From Mycobacterium sp. HUMS_12744610 (lineage in GTDB: Bacteria; Actinomycetota; Actinomycetes; Mycobacteriales; Mycobacteriaceae): a DNA stretch of 64,000 nucleotides. Below are positions 28,007 to 39,549 of this stretch, piece after piece. The notes below the pieces were generated by a model. It ran no database searches and had not been told where the DNA came from. It was given only the letters and a program-made list of their open reading frames with translations. The translations under genes and the position numbers were made by a program. The stretch lies in NCBI RefSeq assembly GCF_041206865.1, contig NZ_JBGEDP010000001.1, positions 2,232,001 through 2,296,000 of the forward strand, read 5' to 3'. Numbering within the stretch: position 1 is the first letter of the stretch; each line of letters begins with the position of its first letter.

Positions 28007-31000
28007 GTGGCGGTGAACCAGACCCCGCCGCAGGTCGAGGACGTCCTGGCCCTGAGCCCGTTGCAGGAGGGGCTGTTCGCGCTGTACCGGCTGGCCGAGG
28101 ACGGCATCGACCTGTACACCATGCAGCTGCGGGTCGACATCGACGGGCCCGTCGATGTCGAATTGCTGCGCCGCAGCGCCGCCGCGATGCTGGACCGCCA
28201 CCCGAACCTGCGCGCCGCGTTCTGGGATCGCGGCGTGGAAAGGCCCGTGCAGATCGTGCCCGCCCACGCCGAGCTGCCGTGGACCGAACGCCCCGCATCA
28301 CCAACCGAATTCGATGCCATCGCACGGTCCGAGCGACGCCGCCCGTTCGACCTGAGCCGGGGACCGGCCCTGCGCGTCGTGGTGCTCCGAGTGCCCGGCG
28401 AGTGCAGGCGCCGGTTGATCTTCACCGTCCACCACATCCTGATGGACGGCTGGGCGCTCGGGGTGTTCTTCACCGAGATGCTCGCCGTGTACCGGGCGGG
28501 GGGATCGACCGGCGGACTGCTACCGCCGCGGCCCTACCGCGACTACATCGCATGGCTCGCCCGGCAGGACCGCGCCGCGGTGCTGTCGCGGTGGAACGAC
28601 TACCTTTCCGGGGTGTCGGCGCCGCTGATGGTCGCCGACGGCACCGTCGCCCCCCGCGACGGCGTGCCGGGCACCGCGGAACGGGTACTGCCCGCCGCCG
28701 ACACGGCCCGGCTGCGGAACTGGGCGGCCCGCAACGGGCTCACGCTCAACACCGCGGTGCTCTTCGCGTGGGCGGTCGTGCTGAGCAGGCTCACCGACCG
28801 CCGCGACGTCGTCTTCGGCACCGTCGTGTCCGGCCGGCCCGAGCACCTGCCCGGCGTGGAGGGCATGGTCGGGCTGTTCATCAACACCGTGCCCGTCGTG
28901 CACAGCTTCGTCGCGACCGACACGGTCGCCGGGCACTGCGCGCGACTGCAGCGCGAGGCCTCGGCGATGCGCGACATCGGCTACCTCAGCCTGTCGGAGA
29001 TCCAGCGGGCGCACGGGCGCGGCGCGCTGTTCGACAGCCTGTTCGTGTTCGAGAACGCGCCCGTCGAAGACGCCATCCGCGAGGTCACCACGCCCGACGG
29101 GGCCCGCTTCCGCCCGGTCGAGATGGAAAGCCTGACGCACTACCCGCTGACCGTGGTCGCGCACCTGCGCGACGACGCGCTGGTGGTGCTCATCGAGGCG
29201 ATTCCCGAAGCGCTGCCTTATCTTCGGCCCGACGAGACGTGCGAGCGGCTGCTGGGCGTGCTGCGGCGGCTGCCCGAGGTCGGCGACGCCGCCCCCGACG
29301 CACTCGACGTCCTCACCGCCGCCGAGCGCGCCGAATCCGCCGGTCTTGCCACGCGGTCGGTGCCTGCGCCGCACGCCACGGTGTGGGAGGCGTTCGCGCG
29401 CCAGACACGCCTGACCCCGGACGCGGAGGCGCTGAGCACGGGAAGCGGTGAGCGGTATACCTACGCCGACCTGCACGCGGCGGCCTGCCGGCTGGCCGCG
29501 GAGCTGGCCGCGCGCGGCGTCGGACCGGAATCCGTTGTCGCGCTGACCCTGCCGCGCTCGGCCCGGTCCATCGTCGCCATCCTGGCGGTCCTCGCCGCCG
29601 GCGGCGCCTACCTGCCGGTCGACGTCACGCTCCCGCAGGCCCGCATCGACACGATGCTGGCGCAGGCGGATCCGGTCCTGGCCGTCACCACGGCCGCCTG
29701 CGAACGACTGGTCGGCGGGCGGACGGCCACCCTGGTCATCGACGACCCCGCCACCGCCCGGCGCATCTCGCGGTCGCCCTCCGTCGCGCCTACGGTGCAA
29801 CGGCATCCCGGGCAGTGCGCCTACGTCATCTTCACCTCCGGCTCGACAGGGGAACCCAAAGGGGTGCTGGGCACCAACGACGCGGTGCTGAGCTATTTCG
29901 CCGACCACCGCGAACGCGTCTACCGGCCGGCCGTGGCGCGGCTGGGCCGCCCGCTGCGCATCGCGCATGCCTGGTCGCTGAGCTTCGACGCGTCCTGGCA
30001 GCCCCTGGTCGGCCTGCTCGACGGCCACACCCTGCACCTGTTCGACGCCGGGGAGATGCGCGACGCCGACCGGCTGGTGGCGGGCATGGCCACCCACCGG
30101 GTCGACATGATCGACACCACCCCGTCGATGCTCGGACAGCTGCGCGTCGCCGGGCTGCTGAAGCACGGCCTGGCGGTGCTCGCCCTGGGCGGCGAGGCGA
30201 TCGACGGCGCACTGTGGGAACAGCTGCGCGGCCTGCCCGCGGCCGGGGTGTGCGGCGCGGTCTACAACTGCTACGGGCCCACCGAGGCGACCGTCGAGGC
30301 GCTCGTGGCCGCGGTGGGTGAGTACCCGGCACCGACGATCGGCACCGCCAACGCCGGAACCTTCGCCTACGTGCTGGATTCCGGCCTGCGCATGGTGCCC
30401 CACGGCGCCGTCGGCGAGCTGTACCTGGGCGGCGCGCAGCTCGCGCGCGGCTACCTCGGCCGGCCGGCGCTGACCGCCACGCGCTTCGTCGCGGACCCCT
30501 TCCGCCCCGGCCGGCGCATGTACCGGACCGGCGACCTGGTGCGCCGCCTGCCGCACGGCGGGTACGCCTACCTGGGCCGCGCCGACACCCAGGTCAAGAT
30601 CCGCGGCTACCGCGTCGAGATCGGGGAGATCGAAGCCGCGCTGCGCGCCCACCCCGCGATCGGTGACGCGGCGGTTTCCGTCGTGCGGCGCGAAAGTTCT
30701 TCTGCCTTAGTCGGGTTCGTCGCGTGGAAGGACACCGCGCCCGGCGATCCGGGCCTGGTGCGCACCTCGCTCGGTGAGCGGCTGCCGTCGTACATGGTTC
30801 CGGCGCGCGTCGTGGCGCTGCCGCGGCTACCGGTGAACCACAACGGCAAGCTGGACCGGCACGCGTTGGACCGGCTGGCCGGGCGCGCGCTGTCACCGGA
30901 GGGCGGCGGCACGGCGGCCGCCACCGAAACCGAACGGTCGCTGTGCGAGGTGTTCGGGGAGCAATTCAACGGGGTGGTGCCCCGCCTCGACGACGACTTC

Positions 31001-32566
31001 TTCGCGTTCGGCCTGGACAGCATCTTGGCGATTTCGTTGGTGCACAAGGCGCAACGGCGCGGACTCACGCTCAGCCCGCGGATGGTGTTCGCCGCGCCGA
31101 CGATCCGCCAACTCGCGGCCGCGATCGACGCGGGACCCGCGCCGGACGCGTCGGCGCCGGGCGCGGAGTACGGCGAGGTGTTGCCCTTGCCGATGGTGTC
31201 GTGGCTCTACGAGCACGGCAACTACCGGAGGTTCACCCACACCGTCCTGCTGCGGTTGCCGTCCGGCATCGATCGCGCGTCGATCGAGTCGATGCTGCAG
31301 TCGCTGCTCGACGGGCACGACACCCTGCGCTCGATCCTCGTCGACACCGCCGCGGGCGCTCGCCTCGTCACCCGCGAGCCCGGCGCCGTCCGCGCCGCCG
31401 ACCTGCTCAGCCGGGTGCGACTCGCGGAACCCACCGACACCGCGCTGGTTTCGGCCATCGCCTCCTCGGCCCGGGCCGTGCTGGACGAGATCGATCCCCG
31501 CGCCGGCGCGATGGTGCGCGCGGTCTGGTACTCCGGTGCGGAGCACGCCGACGTGCTGCTGCTCACCGCGCACCACCTGACCGTCGACGTGGTCTCCTGG
31601 CACATCATGCTGGGCGACCTGGTCGGGGCCTGGCGCTGCGTGCGGGCGGGCAACGCCCCGAAGATGCTGCCGGAATTCACCTCCTACCGGCGCTGGTGCG
31701 ACCTGATGTGGCAGCGGGCCGCGACGGCCGAGGTGCGCGACCAGCTCGCCTATTGGCTCGAGCAGGTCCGCGGACCCGATCCGGCGTTGGGGACCCGGCC
31801 CGTCGACCCCACCCGCGACACCTGGTCCACGCTGCGGGTGACCCGGGTCGCCGTCGACGCCGAGACCACCGGGCGCATGCTCGCTGCGGTCACCAAAGAC
31901 GAAGGCGTGCGAGAATTCCTGCTCACCGCGACCACCATGGCCATTGCCGGTTGGCGCCGCGAGCGCGGTCAGGACCCGGCCGCCGGCACGCTCGTCGCGC
32001 TCGAGGGCCACGGACGCGCCGATGCCGTGCTCGACACCGACACGACCAACACCGTCGGGTGGTTCACGAATGCCTACCCCGTACGCCTGGGCGCAGGAGC
32101 CGGGTCGGTCGACGTCGAACGGGCCGAGCGGGATCCGCGCGCGGCCGGGGCGCTGCTCGAGGCGGTGGTGGCTCACCTCGGCGCGGTCCCCAATGGTGGC
32201 CTGGACTTCGGCCTGCTGCGTTACGTCCGGGGGGAGCCCGAGTTGCGGGCGGCCGCCGAACCGCAGATCCAGTTCAGTTATCTGGGCCGCCTCGACCTCG
32301 GGGTCAGCGAACAGCCGTGGTCGCTGCTCACCGGGTCCTACATCGACGCGCTGCCCGATGACCCCGAACCCGACCTGCCGCTGCGATTCGCCCTTAATCT
32401 CAGCGCCTTCGTGGCGATGACGCCGGAGGGCGTGCAACTGATCACCAACTGGCGCTGGAGCGACGCGCTGTTCGCGCCCGCCGACATCGACCGCCTGACG
32501 CAGCTGTGGCGGCGCGGGGCCGCCGCGCTGGCCGCCGACCTGGATCGACCGCACGAAAGGGACTGA
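28007..32566 (+). CDS. mbtF: Nonribosomal peptide synthetase MbtF (C-A-PCP-E)
   Basis: 1519 aa (M. tuberculosis MbtF 1461) from GTG 28007, one base after the mbtE stop; GTG 28013 is an alternative. Domains: C about 10-440 with HHILMDG near 142; A about 470-960 with [17 protein letters not shown] near 609; PCP with [14 protein letters not shown] near 1000; C-terminal epimerisation-type domain about 1050-1500 with [20 protein letters not shown] and [11 protein letters not shown]. Known MbtF adds the terminal hydroxylysine that is released as the cyclic caprolactam. Product of this copy inferred. Confidence 0.92.
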   Translation: MAVNQTPPQVEDVLALSPLQEGLFALYRLAEDGIDLYTMQLRVDIDGPVDVELLRRSAAAMLDRHPNLRAAFWDRGVERPVQIVPAHAELPWTERPASPTEFDAIARSERRRPFDLSRGPALRVVVLRVPGECRRRLIFTVHHILMDGWALGVFFTEMLAVYRAGGSTGGLLPPRPYRDYIAWLARQDRAAVLSRWNDYLSGVSAPLMVADGTVAPRDGVPGTAERVLPAADTARLRNWAARNGLTLNTAVLFAWAVVLSRLTDRRDVVFGTVVSGRPEHLPGVEGMVGLFINTVPVVHSFVATDTVAGHCARLQREASAMRDIGYLSLSEIQRAHGRGALFDSLFVFENAPVEDAIREVTTPDGARFRPVEMESLTHYPLTVVAHLRDDALVVLIEAIPEALPYLRPDETCERLLGVLRRLPEVGDAAPDALDVLTAAERAESAGLATRSVPAPHATVWEAFARQTRLTPDAEALSTGSGERYTYADLHAAACRLAAELAARGVGPESVVALTLPRSARSIVAILAVLAAGGAYLPVDVTLPQARIDTMLAQADPVLAVTTAACERLVGGRTATLVIDDPATARRISRSPSVAPTVQRHPGQCAYVIFTSGSTGEPKGVLGTNDAVLSYFADHRERVYRPAVARLGRPLRIAHAWSLSFDASWQPLVGLLDGHTLHLFDAGEMRDADRLVAGMATHRVDMIDTTPSMLGQLRVAGLLKHGLAVLALGGEAIDGALWEQLRGLPAAGVCGAVYNCYGPTEATVEALVAAVGEYPAPTIGTANAGTFAYVLDSGLRMVPHGAVGELYLGGAQLARGYLGRPALTATRFVADPFRPGRRMYRTGDLVRRLPHGGYAYLGRADTQVKIRGYRVEIGEIEAALRAHPAIGDAAVSVVRRESSSALVGFVAWKDTAPGDPGLVRTSLGERLPSYMVPARVVALPRLPVNHNGKLDRHALDRLAGRALSPEGGGTAAATETERSLCEVFGEQFNGVVPRLDDDFFAFGLDSILAISLVHKAQRRGLTLSPRMVFAAPTIRQLAAAIDAGPAPDASAPGAEYGEVLPLPMVSWLYEHGNYRRFTHTVLLRLPSGIDRASIESMLQSLLDGHDTLRSILVDTAAGARLVTREPGAVRAADLLSRVRLAEPTDTALVSAIASSARAVLDEIDPRAGAMVRAVWYSGAEHADVLLLTAHHLTVDVVSWHIMLGDLVGAWRCVRAGNAPKMLPEFTSYRRWCDLMWQRAATAEVRDQLAYWLEQVRGPDPALGTRPVDPTRDTWSTLRVTRVAVDAETTGRMLAAVTKDEGVREFLLTATTMAIAGWRRERGQDPAAGTLVALEGHGRADAVLDTDTTNTVGWFTNAYPVRLGAGAGSVDVERAERDPRAAGALLEAVVAHLGAVPNGGLDFGLLRYVRGEPELRAAAEPQIQFSYLGRLDLGVSEQPWSLLTGSYIDALPDDPEPDLPLRFALNLSAFVAMTPEGVQLITNWRWSDALFAPADIDRLTQLWRRGAAALAADLDRPHERD

Positions 32567-32567
32567 C

Positions 32568-35500
32568 GTGACCGCGAGCCAACCCATGGGTGACGGCGCC
32601 GACCGGGTGAGCAGAGACGAGATCAGGGTTGCCGTCGCCGCCCAACTCGGCTGCCCGGCGACCGACATCGCCGACGAGGCCAACCTGATCCAGCTGGGCT
32701 TGAATTCGATCCGCATGATGGCCCTGGCCGGGAGCTGGCGAAAGCGCGGCGCGGACGTCACCTTCGCCCAGCTCGCGGACGCGCCGACGGTCGAATCCTG
32801 GCACGCCCTGCTCGGGGCCGGGAACAGCGCAGGCGCCGGCGAGCCCGGCACCGCCGAGCCCACGCCCGAGGACGCGCCGTTCCCGTTGGCCACGATGCAG
32901 CACGCGTATTGGATCGGGCGCTCCGACGAGCAGGAACTCGGCGGCGTCGCGACCCACCTATACGTCGAATTCGACTGTGAGTCAGTCGATCCCGAGCGTC
33001 TCGAGCGTGCGGTGTCCGGTCTGGTCGCCAACCATCCCATGCTGCGCACCCGGTTCCTTCCGGACGGGACCCAACAGACGATGCCCGAACCGGGCAGGCC
33101 GGTTTTCGCCGTGCTCGACCTCCGCGGCCACGGCCCCGACGCTGTCCGGTCCGCGCTGGCCGAGTTGCGCGACCGCAAGACGCATCAGCGCCTGGCGATC
33201 GAGGACGCCCAGGTGCTCGATGTCACGCTGACCCTTTACGGCCCGAACCGCAGCCGCCTGCATCTCGACGTCGACATGCTGGCGGGCGACGCGATGAGCT
33301 ACCGCGTCCTGGTGTCTGAACTGGCCGAGATGTACAACGGGGCGACGCTGCAGCCGCCCGGCTACAGCTACCGGCGCTATCGCACGGAACGCCGGGTCGA
33401 CGCCGCGGCGCGAGCCCGGGACCGGCGGTGGTGGCAGCAGCGGTTGCCCGAGCTGCCCGGCGCGCCCGACCTGCCGACCCTTCCGGTCACCGACCGCGGC
33501 ACAGCGCACCGCACCGCGCGTCACCACTATTGGCTGGCGCCCGAGGCCAAGCAGCGGCTGCTGGCTGGTGCCCACGCCCGCGGCATCACGCCGGCGATGG
33601 CGTTGGCGGCGGTGTTCGCCGACACCGTCGGCGGGTGGTCGGCGCAGCCGAGATTCCTGCTCAATGTGCCGCTGTTCCAGCGGGAACCGGCCCATCCCGA
33701 CATCGCGCGGGTGGTCGGGGACTTCACCTCCTCGGTCCTGCTGGAGGTCGACCTCACCGACAACGTCTCGGTGACCGAGCGGGCCCACGCCATCCAGCGC
33801 AGCATGTACGAAAGCGGTTCGCACTCGGCCTATTCCGGGCTCGAGGTGCTGCGCGACCTCGGCCGCCACCGCGGCGAGCCGGTGCTGGCGCCGGTGGTTT
33901 TCACCAGCGCGCTCGACCTCGGAGAACTGTTCTCGGCCACCGTGACCGAGACCTTCGGCGACCCGGTGTGGATCGTCTCGCAGGGTCCCCAGGTGTTGCT
34001 CGACGCCCAGATCACCGAGCTGAGTGGCGGATTGCTGTTGAACTGGGACGTGCGGGAATCGGCCTTCCCGCCGGGGCTCATCGAAGCCATGTTCGCCGCG
34101 TTCACCAAGGCGGTCCGGCGACTGACGGACGGCGACGCGGGCTGGGAGGCGGAGGCGGCGGTGCGGCTGCCCAGCGCTCAGGCGCGCGTCCGCGCGGCCG
34201 TCAACGCGACCGACGGCCCGGTCAGCGGGCGCTGTCTGCACCAGGGATTCTTCGAACACGCCGCGGCAACCCCGGACGCGCCGGCCGTGGTCTGGGGCCT
34301 GCCCGGTGCGGAAGCCGGCACCGAGGGCGCGTGGAGCTACGGGGAACTCGCCGGGCGCGCGCTGGCGGTGGCCGGGGCGCTGCGCGCCGCCGGGGTGCGC
34401 CGGGGTGACGCGGTCGCCGTTCAACTGCCCAAGGGCCCCGACCAGATCCTGGCCGTGCTCGGGGTGCTCGCCGCCGGGGGGGTCTACGTGCCGATCGGAT
34501 TCGACCAGCCGGAGGGCCGGCGGGCCAAGATCCTGCAGTCCGCCGACATCGTCGCGGCGCTGACCATCGAGGGCACGACCATGGGCCCATCGATCCGGTG
34601 CCTGCCCATCGACGCGGCGCAACGGCACGCGCCGTCGCTGCCGGCACCGGTCCTGCCCGACACCGGCGAGCTGGCGTACGTGATCTTCACGTCGGGTTCC
34701 ACCGGCCTGCCCAAAGGGGTCGACATCCGGCACCGCGGGGCGATGAACACCATCGACGCGCTCAACGACTGGTTCGGCATCGGCACCGACGACCGGGTGC
34801 TCGGGTTGGCCGCCCTCGAGTTCGACCTGTCGGTCTACGACATCTTCGGCCTGCTGTCGGCGGGGGGCTCGATCGTGGCCATGGACCCCGGCCAGCGGGC
34901 CGCGGCCACCACCTGGGTGGAACTGATTCGCCACCACCGGGTTTCGGTCCTCAGCTCCGTGCCGAGCTGGCTGGACATGATCTTGGAGCTGGGCGGGGAC
35001 CGGCTGGGCGACTCGCTGCGCGTGGCCATGCTGTGCGGCGACTGGGTGGGCGTGGACCTGGCCCGTAGGCTCACCAGGCAGGTTCCGGGCTGCCGGTTCG
35101 CCGGTCTGGGCGGCGCGACCGAGACCTCGGTCCACGGCACCGTGTGCGAGGTGGTCGGCGACCCACCGGCGCAATGGGCGACGGTGCCGTTCGGGGTGCC
35201 GATGCGCAATGTGCGCTGCCGGATCGCCTCGCCGGCGGGGCGCGACTGTCCCGACTGGGTCCCCGGCGAACTGTGGTTCAGCGGCCCCAACGTCGCCGCG
35301 GGATACCGCAACGACCCCGAACGCACAGCCGAGCGCTTCGTCGAGCACGACGGCATGCGCTGGTACCGCACGGGCGACCTGGCGCGGTACTGGCCCGACG
35401 GGACGATCGAGTTCCTCGGCCGGGCCGACCACCAGGTGCAGATCCGCGGGTACCGCGTCGAACTCGGCGAGGTGGAGAGCGCGCTGCGCGCCGTGCCGGG

Positions 35501-36074
35501 AGTGCGGCATGCCGTCGCGGCGGTCGTCGGCACCGCTGCGCCGCGGCTGGCCGCCGCGGTCACCGGGGAGCCGGTCGGCGACGTCACCGCCGCGGTGGCA
35601 GAACTGCTGCCGCACTACATGATTCCCACGCGCATCGTGGTCCTGGAACGAATCCCGCTGACTGCCAACGGCAAGGTGGACCGCCCCGCGGTGGCCGCGC
35701 TGCTCGAGGGGCTGGACCAGGAGGGCGGCGACGGCGCCCCGCGCAACGACGTCGAGGCGGCGCTCGCCCAGATCGTCGGCGAGGTGCTGGGCGTGGAATC
35801 CGCGGGCGTGCACGACGATTTCTTCGCGCTGGGGGGCGACTCGGTGTTGGCGACCACGGCGATCGCCCGGATCCGCGACTGGCTGGATGTCGGGCACGCC
35901 ATGGTCGCGGACCTGTTCGCCGCACGGACCGTCGCCGGTCTGGCCGAGCGGCTGGACGCGCGGGAGTCGCAACGCGGCACGCCGGGTCGGCTCGCCCTCA
36001 TCGCCCGCCACTACCTCGAGGTGGCAGCGATGACGGATGAGGAAATCCTGGCCCTCGACCGCACGCGAGCGTGA
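32568..36074 (+). CDS. mbtB: Phenyloxazoline synthase MbtB (ArCP-Cy-A-PCP), without thioesterase domain
   Basis: 1168 aa from a GTG at 32568, one base after mbtF. Domains: aryl carrier domain with LGLNSIRMM (Ser near 47); heterocyclisation domain about 100-520 with the Cy signature DMLAGDAMS (D-x4-D-x2-S) near 236; adenylation domain with FTSGSTGLPKGVDIRH near 708; PCP with FFALGGDSVLATTA near 1090; then a short tail (ILALDRTRA). It takes salicylate from MbtA, activates Ser/Thr and cyclises to the oxazoline. M. tuberculosis MbtB is 1414 aa with a terminal thioesterase, which is absent here (see mbtT). In M. tuberculosis mbtB lies next to mbtA; here it ends the NRPS operon, 17 kb away. Confidence 0.92.
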   Translation: MTASQPMGDGADRVSRDEIRVAVAAQLGCPATDIADEANLIQLGLNSIRMMALAGSWRKRGADVTFAQLADAPTVESWHALLGAGNSAGAGEPGTAEPTPEDAPFPLATMQHAYWIGRSDEQELGGVATHLYVEFDCESVDPERLERAVSGLVANHPMLRTRFLPDGTQQTMPEPGRPVFAVLDLRGHGPDAVRSALAELRDRKTHQRLAIEDAQVLDVTLTLYGPNRSRLHLDVDMLAGDAMSYRVLVSELAEMYNGATLQPPGYSYRRYRTERRVDAAARARDRRWWQQRLPELPGAPDLPTLPVTDRGTAHRTARHHYWLAPEAKQRLLAGAHARGITPAMALAAVFADTVGGWSAQPRFLLNVPLFQREPAHPDIARVVGDFTSSVLLEVDLTDNVSVTERAHAIQRSMYESGSHSAYSGLEVLRDLGRHRGEPVLAPVVFTSALDLGELFSATVTETFGDPVWIVSQGPQVLLDAQITELSGGLLLNWDVRESAFPPGLIEAMFAAFTKAVRRLTDGDAGWEAEAAVRLPSAQARVRAAVNATDGPVSGRCLHQGFFEHAAATPDAPAVVWGLPGAEAGTEGAWSYGELAGRALAVAGALRAAGVRRGDAVAVQLPKGPDQILAVLGVLAAGGVYVPIGFDQPEGRRAKILQSADIVAALTIEGTTMGPSIRCLPIDAAQRHAPSLPAPVLPDTGELAYVIFTSGSTGLPKGVDIRHRGAMNTIDALNDWFGIGTDDRVLGLAALEFDLSVYDIFGLLSAGGSIVAMDPGQRAAATTWVELIRHHRVSVLSSVPSWLDMILELGGDRLGDSLRVAMLCGDWVGVDLARRLTRQVPGCRFAGLGGATETSVHGTVCEVVGDPPAQWATVPFGVPMRNVRCRIASPAGRDCPDWVPGELWFSGPNVAAGYRNDPERTAERFVEHDGMRWYRTGDLARYWPDGTIEFLGRADHQVQIRGYRVELGEVESALRAVPGVRHAVAAVVGTAAPRLAAAVTGEPVGDVTAAVAELLPHYMIPTRIVVLERIPLTANGKVDRPAVAALLEGLDQEGGDGAPRNDVEAALAQIVGEVLGVESAGVHDDFFALGGDSVLATTAIARIRDWLDVGHAMVADLFAARTVAGLAERLDARESQRGTPGRLALIARHYLEVAAMTDEEILALDRTRA

Positions 36075-36235
36075 CCGGACGGCGAGCGGTTCTAATCTGC
36101 TACACAGGTTGAGCACAGCTGCCCCTGCGTCCACATGGGTACCGTCGCGATAACGAAAAGCGTCGTCACTGGGAAAGCGGCCGCAACACAGCGCACAATG
36201 GCACCACCCATCACACACCGAGGGGGAACCTGACC

Positions 36236-36760
36236 ATGAAGACCTTCGCATCGATCGCCACGGGCGCGGCGGCGCTGGGGGCATTTGCCGCCGCGGCCGT
36301 CGGCGTGACGTCCGTCGCCGCCGTCCCGGCCGCCGGTCCAGCCCGGGTGCAGCTCGCCGCGGTCGGCGCGCCCCTGCCGCAGGACCCGTCGTCCCCCGCC
36401 CAGGGCGCGACCGTCCCGACCGCCGCGCAGCTGACGGACGTGCTGAACAGCCTGGCCGACCCGAACGTCTCGTTCGCCGACAAGGGCAACCTCGTCCAGG
36501 GCGGGATCAGCGGCCTGGAAGCCCACGTCGCCGACAAGAGGCTGAAGAAGGCCGCCAAGAACGGTGACCTGCCCCTGTCGTTCAACGTGACCAACATCCG
36601 GCCGGTCGCGCCCGGTTCGGCCACGGCCGACGTGGCGGTGTCGGGCCCCAAGCTGACATCGCCGGTCAGCCAAAGCGTCACGTTCGTCAACCAGGGTGGC
36701 TGGGTGCTGTCGCGCTCCTCGGCGATGGAGTTGCTGCAGGCCGCCGGCCAGTCGTCATAA
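36236..36760 (+). CDS. mtb12: Low-molecular-weight secreted antigen Mtb12 (CFP-2) family, copy 1
   Basis: 174 aa with an N-terminal signal peptide ([20 protein letters not shown], then an Ala-rich region), a proline-rich linker ([12 protein letters not shown]) and the compact Mtb12 domain: [20 protein letters not shown]...[12 protein letters not shown]...[11 protein letters not shown]. Mtb12 is a secreted T-cell antigen of unknown biochemical role. Starts at ATG 36236 after a GGGGGAA site. It lies next to the mbt cluster as cfp2 does in M. tuberculosis, and is followed by a paralogue. Confidence 0.9.
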   Translation: MKTFASIATGAAALGAFAAAAVGVTSVAAVPAAGPARVQLAAVGAPLPQDPSSPAQGATVPTAAQLTDVLNSLADPNVSFADKGNLVQGGISGLEAHVADKRLKKAAKNGDLPLSFNVTNIRPVAPGSATADVAVSGPKLTSPVSQSVTFVNQGGWVLSRSSAMELLQAAGQSS

Positions 36761-36792
36761 AGTCACGTTCGGCTCCATCGAAGGGAAAAACC

Positions 36793-37308
36793 GTGAAACG
36801 CGTTGCAACCGTGGCCGCTCTGGCCCTCATCGGCGGCGCAGCCGCGGGCATCGCTGCGACTACCGCCGCCCCGCAAGCCGACCTGGCCCAGGTGCGACCG
36901 GCCGCGGTCGCCGCGCCCCTGCCCCAGAATCCTCCGTCGCCGGCGCCGGGCCAGAACCTGCCGACCGCGGAGCAGCTGTCGAACCTGTGCAACCAGGTCA
37001 CCGATCCCGGCGTGTCCTACACGACCAAGAACGACCTGGTCGAGAACGGCATCAGCCCGGACGAGGGCCACGTCGCCGACCACGACCTGCGCAAGGCCTA
37101 CCGGCACGGAAACTTCCCGGAGACGTTCACCGTCACCAACATCGCGCCGGCCGGCCCGAACATGGCGCAGGCCGACGTGGCCATCGCCGGCCCGAAGTTC
37201 GCAGGTCCGGTCACCAAGCACCTCGTGTTCGTCAATCAGAACGGCACCTGGATCATGCAGCACGACGCCGCGATCGCCCTGATACAGGCCGCGGCGGCGA
37301 CGGACTAA
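36793..37308 (+). CDS. Mtb12 (CFP-2) family secreted protein, copy 2 (tandem paralogue)
   Basis: 171 aa with signal peptide, starting 33 nt after copy 1 with GAAGGG upstream. Same architecture: signal peptide, proline-rich linker (PLPQNPPSPAPGQN), then TAEQLSNLCNQVTDPGVSYT...FPETFTVTNIAPAGPN...NGTWIMQHDAAIALIQAA. It differs from copy 1 by a cysteine (SNLCNQ) and many substitutions, so the duplication is not recent. Its TAA stop overlaps the stop of the sigma-factor pseudogene on the other strand. Confidence 0.88.
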   Translation: MKRVATVAALALIGGAAAGIAATTAAPQADLAQVRPAAVAAPLPQNPPSPAPGQNLPTAEQLSNLCNQVTDPGVSYTTKNDLVENGISPDEGHVADHDLRKAYRHGNFPETFTVTNIAPAGPNMAQADVAIAGPKFAGPVTKHLVFVNQNGTWIMQHDAAIALIQAAAATD

Positions 37309-37892
37309 CCCAACACGCCGCTCACGTCGGTTCGCGCGACCCGCGCCGGGTCGGCCAGCACGTCGATCGCGGTGATCCGCCCGCCGCGCACCACGAACCC
37401 CATGATCGCCGTCGCGCGGCCGGCGACCAACACGACCGCGCCCGCGGCGCCGTTGACTGCGGCGGCACGCACCTCGCGCTCGGTTCCCGCGTAACTTCGC
37501 GCCGGCCCGGCGACCGGGGAGGCGCCTTCGGTACGGAACGCCGCGGCGCCGGGCCGAAGGCGCCGCGCAACATCACGTCGGGATGCAACACCGACACCAG
37601 CCGGCCCAGGCCGCCGGACCGGCCGGCCGCGAAGAATGCGCCGACGACCTCGCGCTGCGCGACGACATCCTGGCCGTCGTGGACGGAGCCGAGCATGCGA
37701 TAGGCGATGGCGGTCAGCCGCGGCCGGGCCGCCTCGAAACGCGCCGTCAGCGACGCCTCGGCGGTCACGGGACGACGCCCGTCGGGCAGCGCGCAGACCC
37801 GGTTGCCGCAGAACCCCGGACGACTCGATGCGCCGGGTGAAGAAGAACGCGAGCCTGGCGTCGCGGTCGGTGACTCCGGTGAGTCGGGACAT
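37305..37892 (-). pseudogene. Collapsed CMD-ECF41 (SigJ-like) sigma factor locus
   Basis: Pieces of two genes remain. From ATG 37892 (AGGAGG upstream) the frame reads MSRLTGVTDRDARLAFFFTR, the N-terminus of AhpD/carboxymuconolactone decarboxylase-like proteins that accompany ECF41 sigma factors. Then, in another frame from about 37768, comes ARFEAARPRLTAIAYRMLGS (sigma region 2 start) running directly into REVVGAFFAAGRSGGL (start of the SnoaL-like C-terminal domain), so most of sigma regions 2 and 4 are deleted. The frame shifts again near 37546 before the SnoaL end (GGRITAIDVLADPARVARTD). Not functional. Confidence 0.75.
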
Positions 37893-37974
37893 GGCATCCT
37901 CCTGGAACCTCCGGGGTGTGGGGTGAACCCTCACCCTGTCGACACCCGGCGGCGCCCGATCGTGACCGGTCCGC

Positions 37975-38274
37975 TCAGCGCAGGTCCATGTCGAACACCC
38001 GGGCGTGCAGCACCGTGCGGTTCCGCAGCGCGGCGCGCACCGCGCGGTGCAGGCCGTCCTCGAGGTAGGTGATCCCCTTCCAGCGCACCGCGTGCGGGAA
38101 AAGGTCCCCGTAAAAGGTGGAGTCCTCCGAAAGCAGCCGGTCGAGCGCGAGCACCGTCGTCGTGGTGACCAATTCGTCCAGCCGGATCTGCTGCGGCGGT
38201 ATGCGGGACCAGTCTTTGTACGACAGCCCGTGCTCGGGATAGGGCTTACCTTCCCGCACGCCTTTGAAGATCAT
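37975..38274 (-). CDS. Conserved hypothetical protein, Rv2375-like
   Basis: 99 aa. Sequence such as YPEHGLSYKDWSRIPPQQIR and SEDSTFYGDLFPHAVRW...YLEDGLHRAVRAAL is close to what I know of M. tuberculosis Rv2375, which sits between cfp2 and hrcA there as well. The YLEDGLHR/ALRNR pattern recalls ParB/Srx-like small folds, but no function is established. Divergent from hrcA. Confidence 0.8.
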   Translation of the reverse strand: MIFKGVREGKPYPEHGLSYKDWSRIPPQQIRLDELVTTTTVLALDRLLSEDSTFYGDLFPHAVRWKGITYLEDGLHRAVRAALRNRTVLHARVFDMDLR

Positions 38275-38444
38275 GGGTCGACCATCGGCGATTCCAGCCC
38301 TGTCGAATCGCGCGAGCCCGACGCAACCATGCTGGATAGGCTAGCCGGAAAAGCCCTTCGCGGCGTCGACGCTCTCCGCTGCTGCCGGTCAGCGCATGTC
38401 GGGGCCCGTAAAATGAAGCCGGTCAGCAGGTGTCAGGGAGGTGA

Positions 38445-39482
<1,038 letters not shown>

Positions 39483-39549
39483 ACGTGCACCTGCATAATG
39501 CTCAGGCTTGCGCAGGCGCGGCGAAGAACCAGGTATAGGAGACTCAAGC

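Noticed and set aside
28007..36074. A hybrid NRPS unrelated to mycobactin
   Set aside because: Domain order, sizes, the Cy signature and the company of MbtA, MbtG, MbtH, MbtC and MbtD fit mycobactin MbtF and MbtB.
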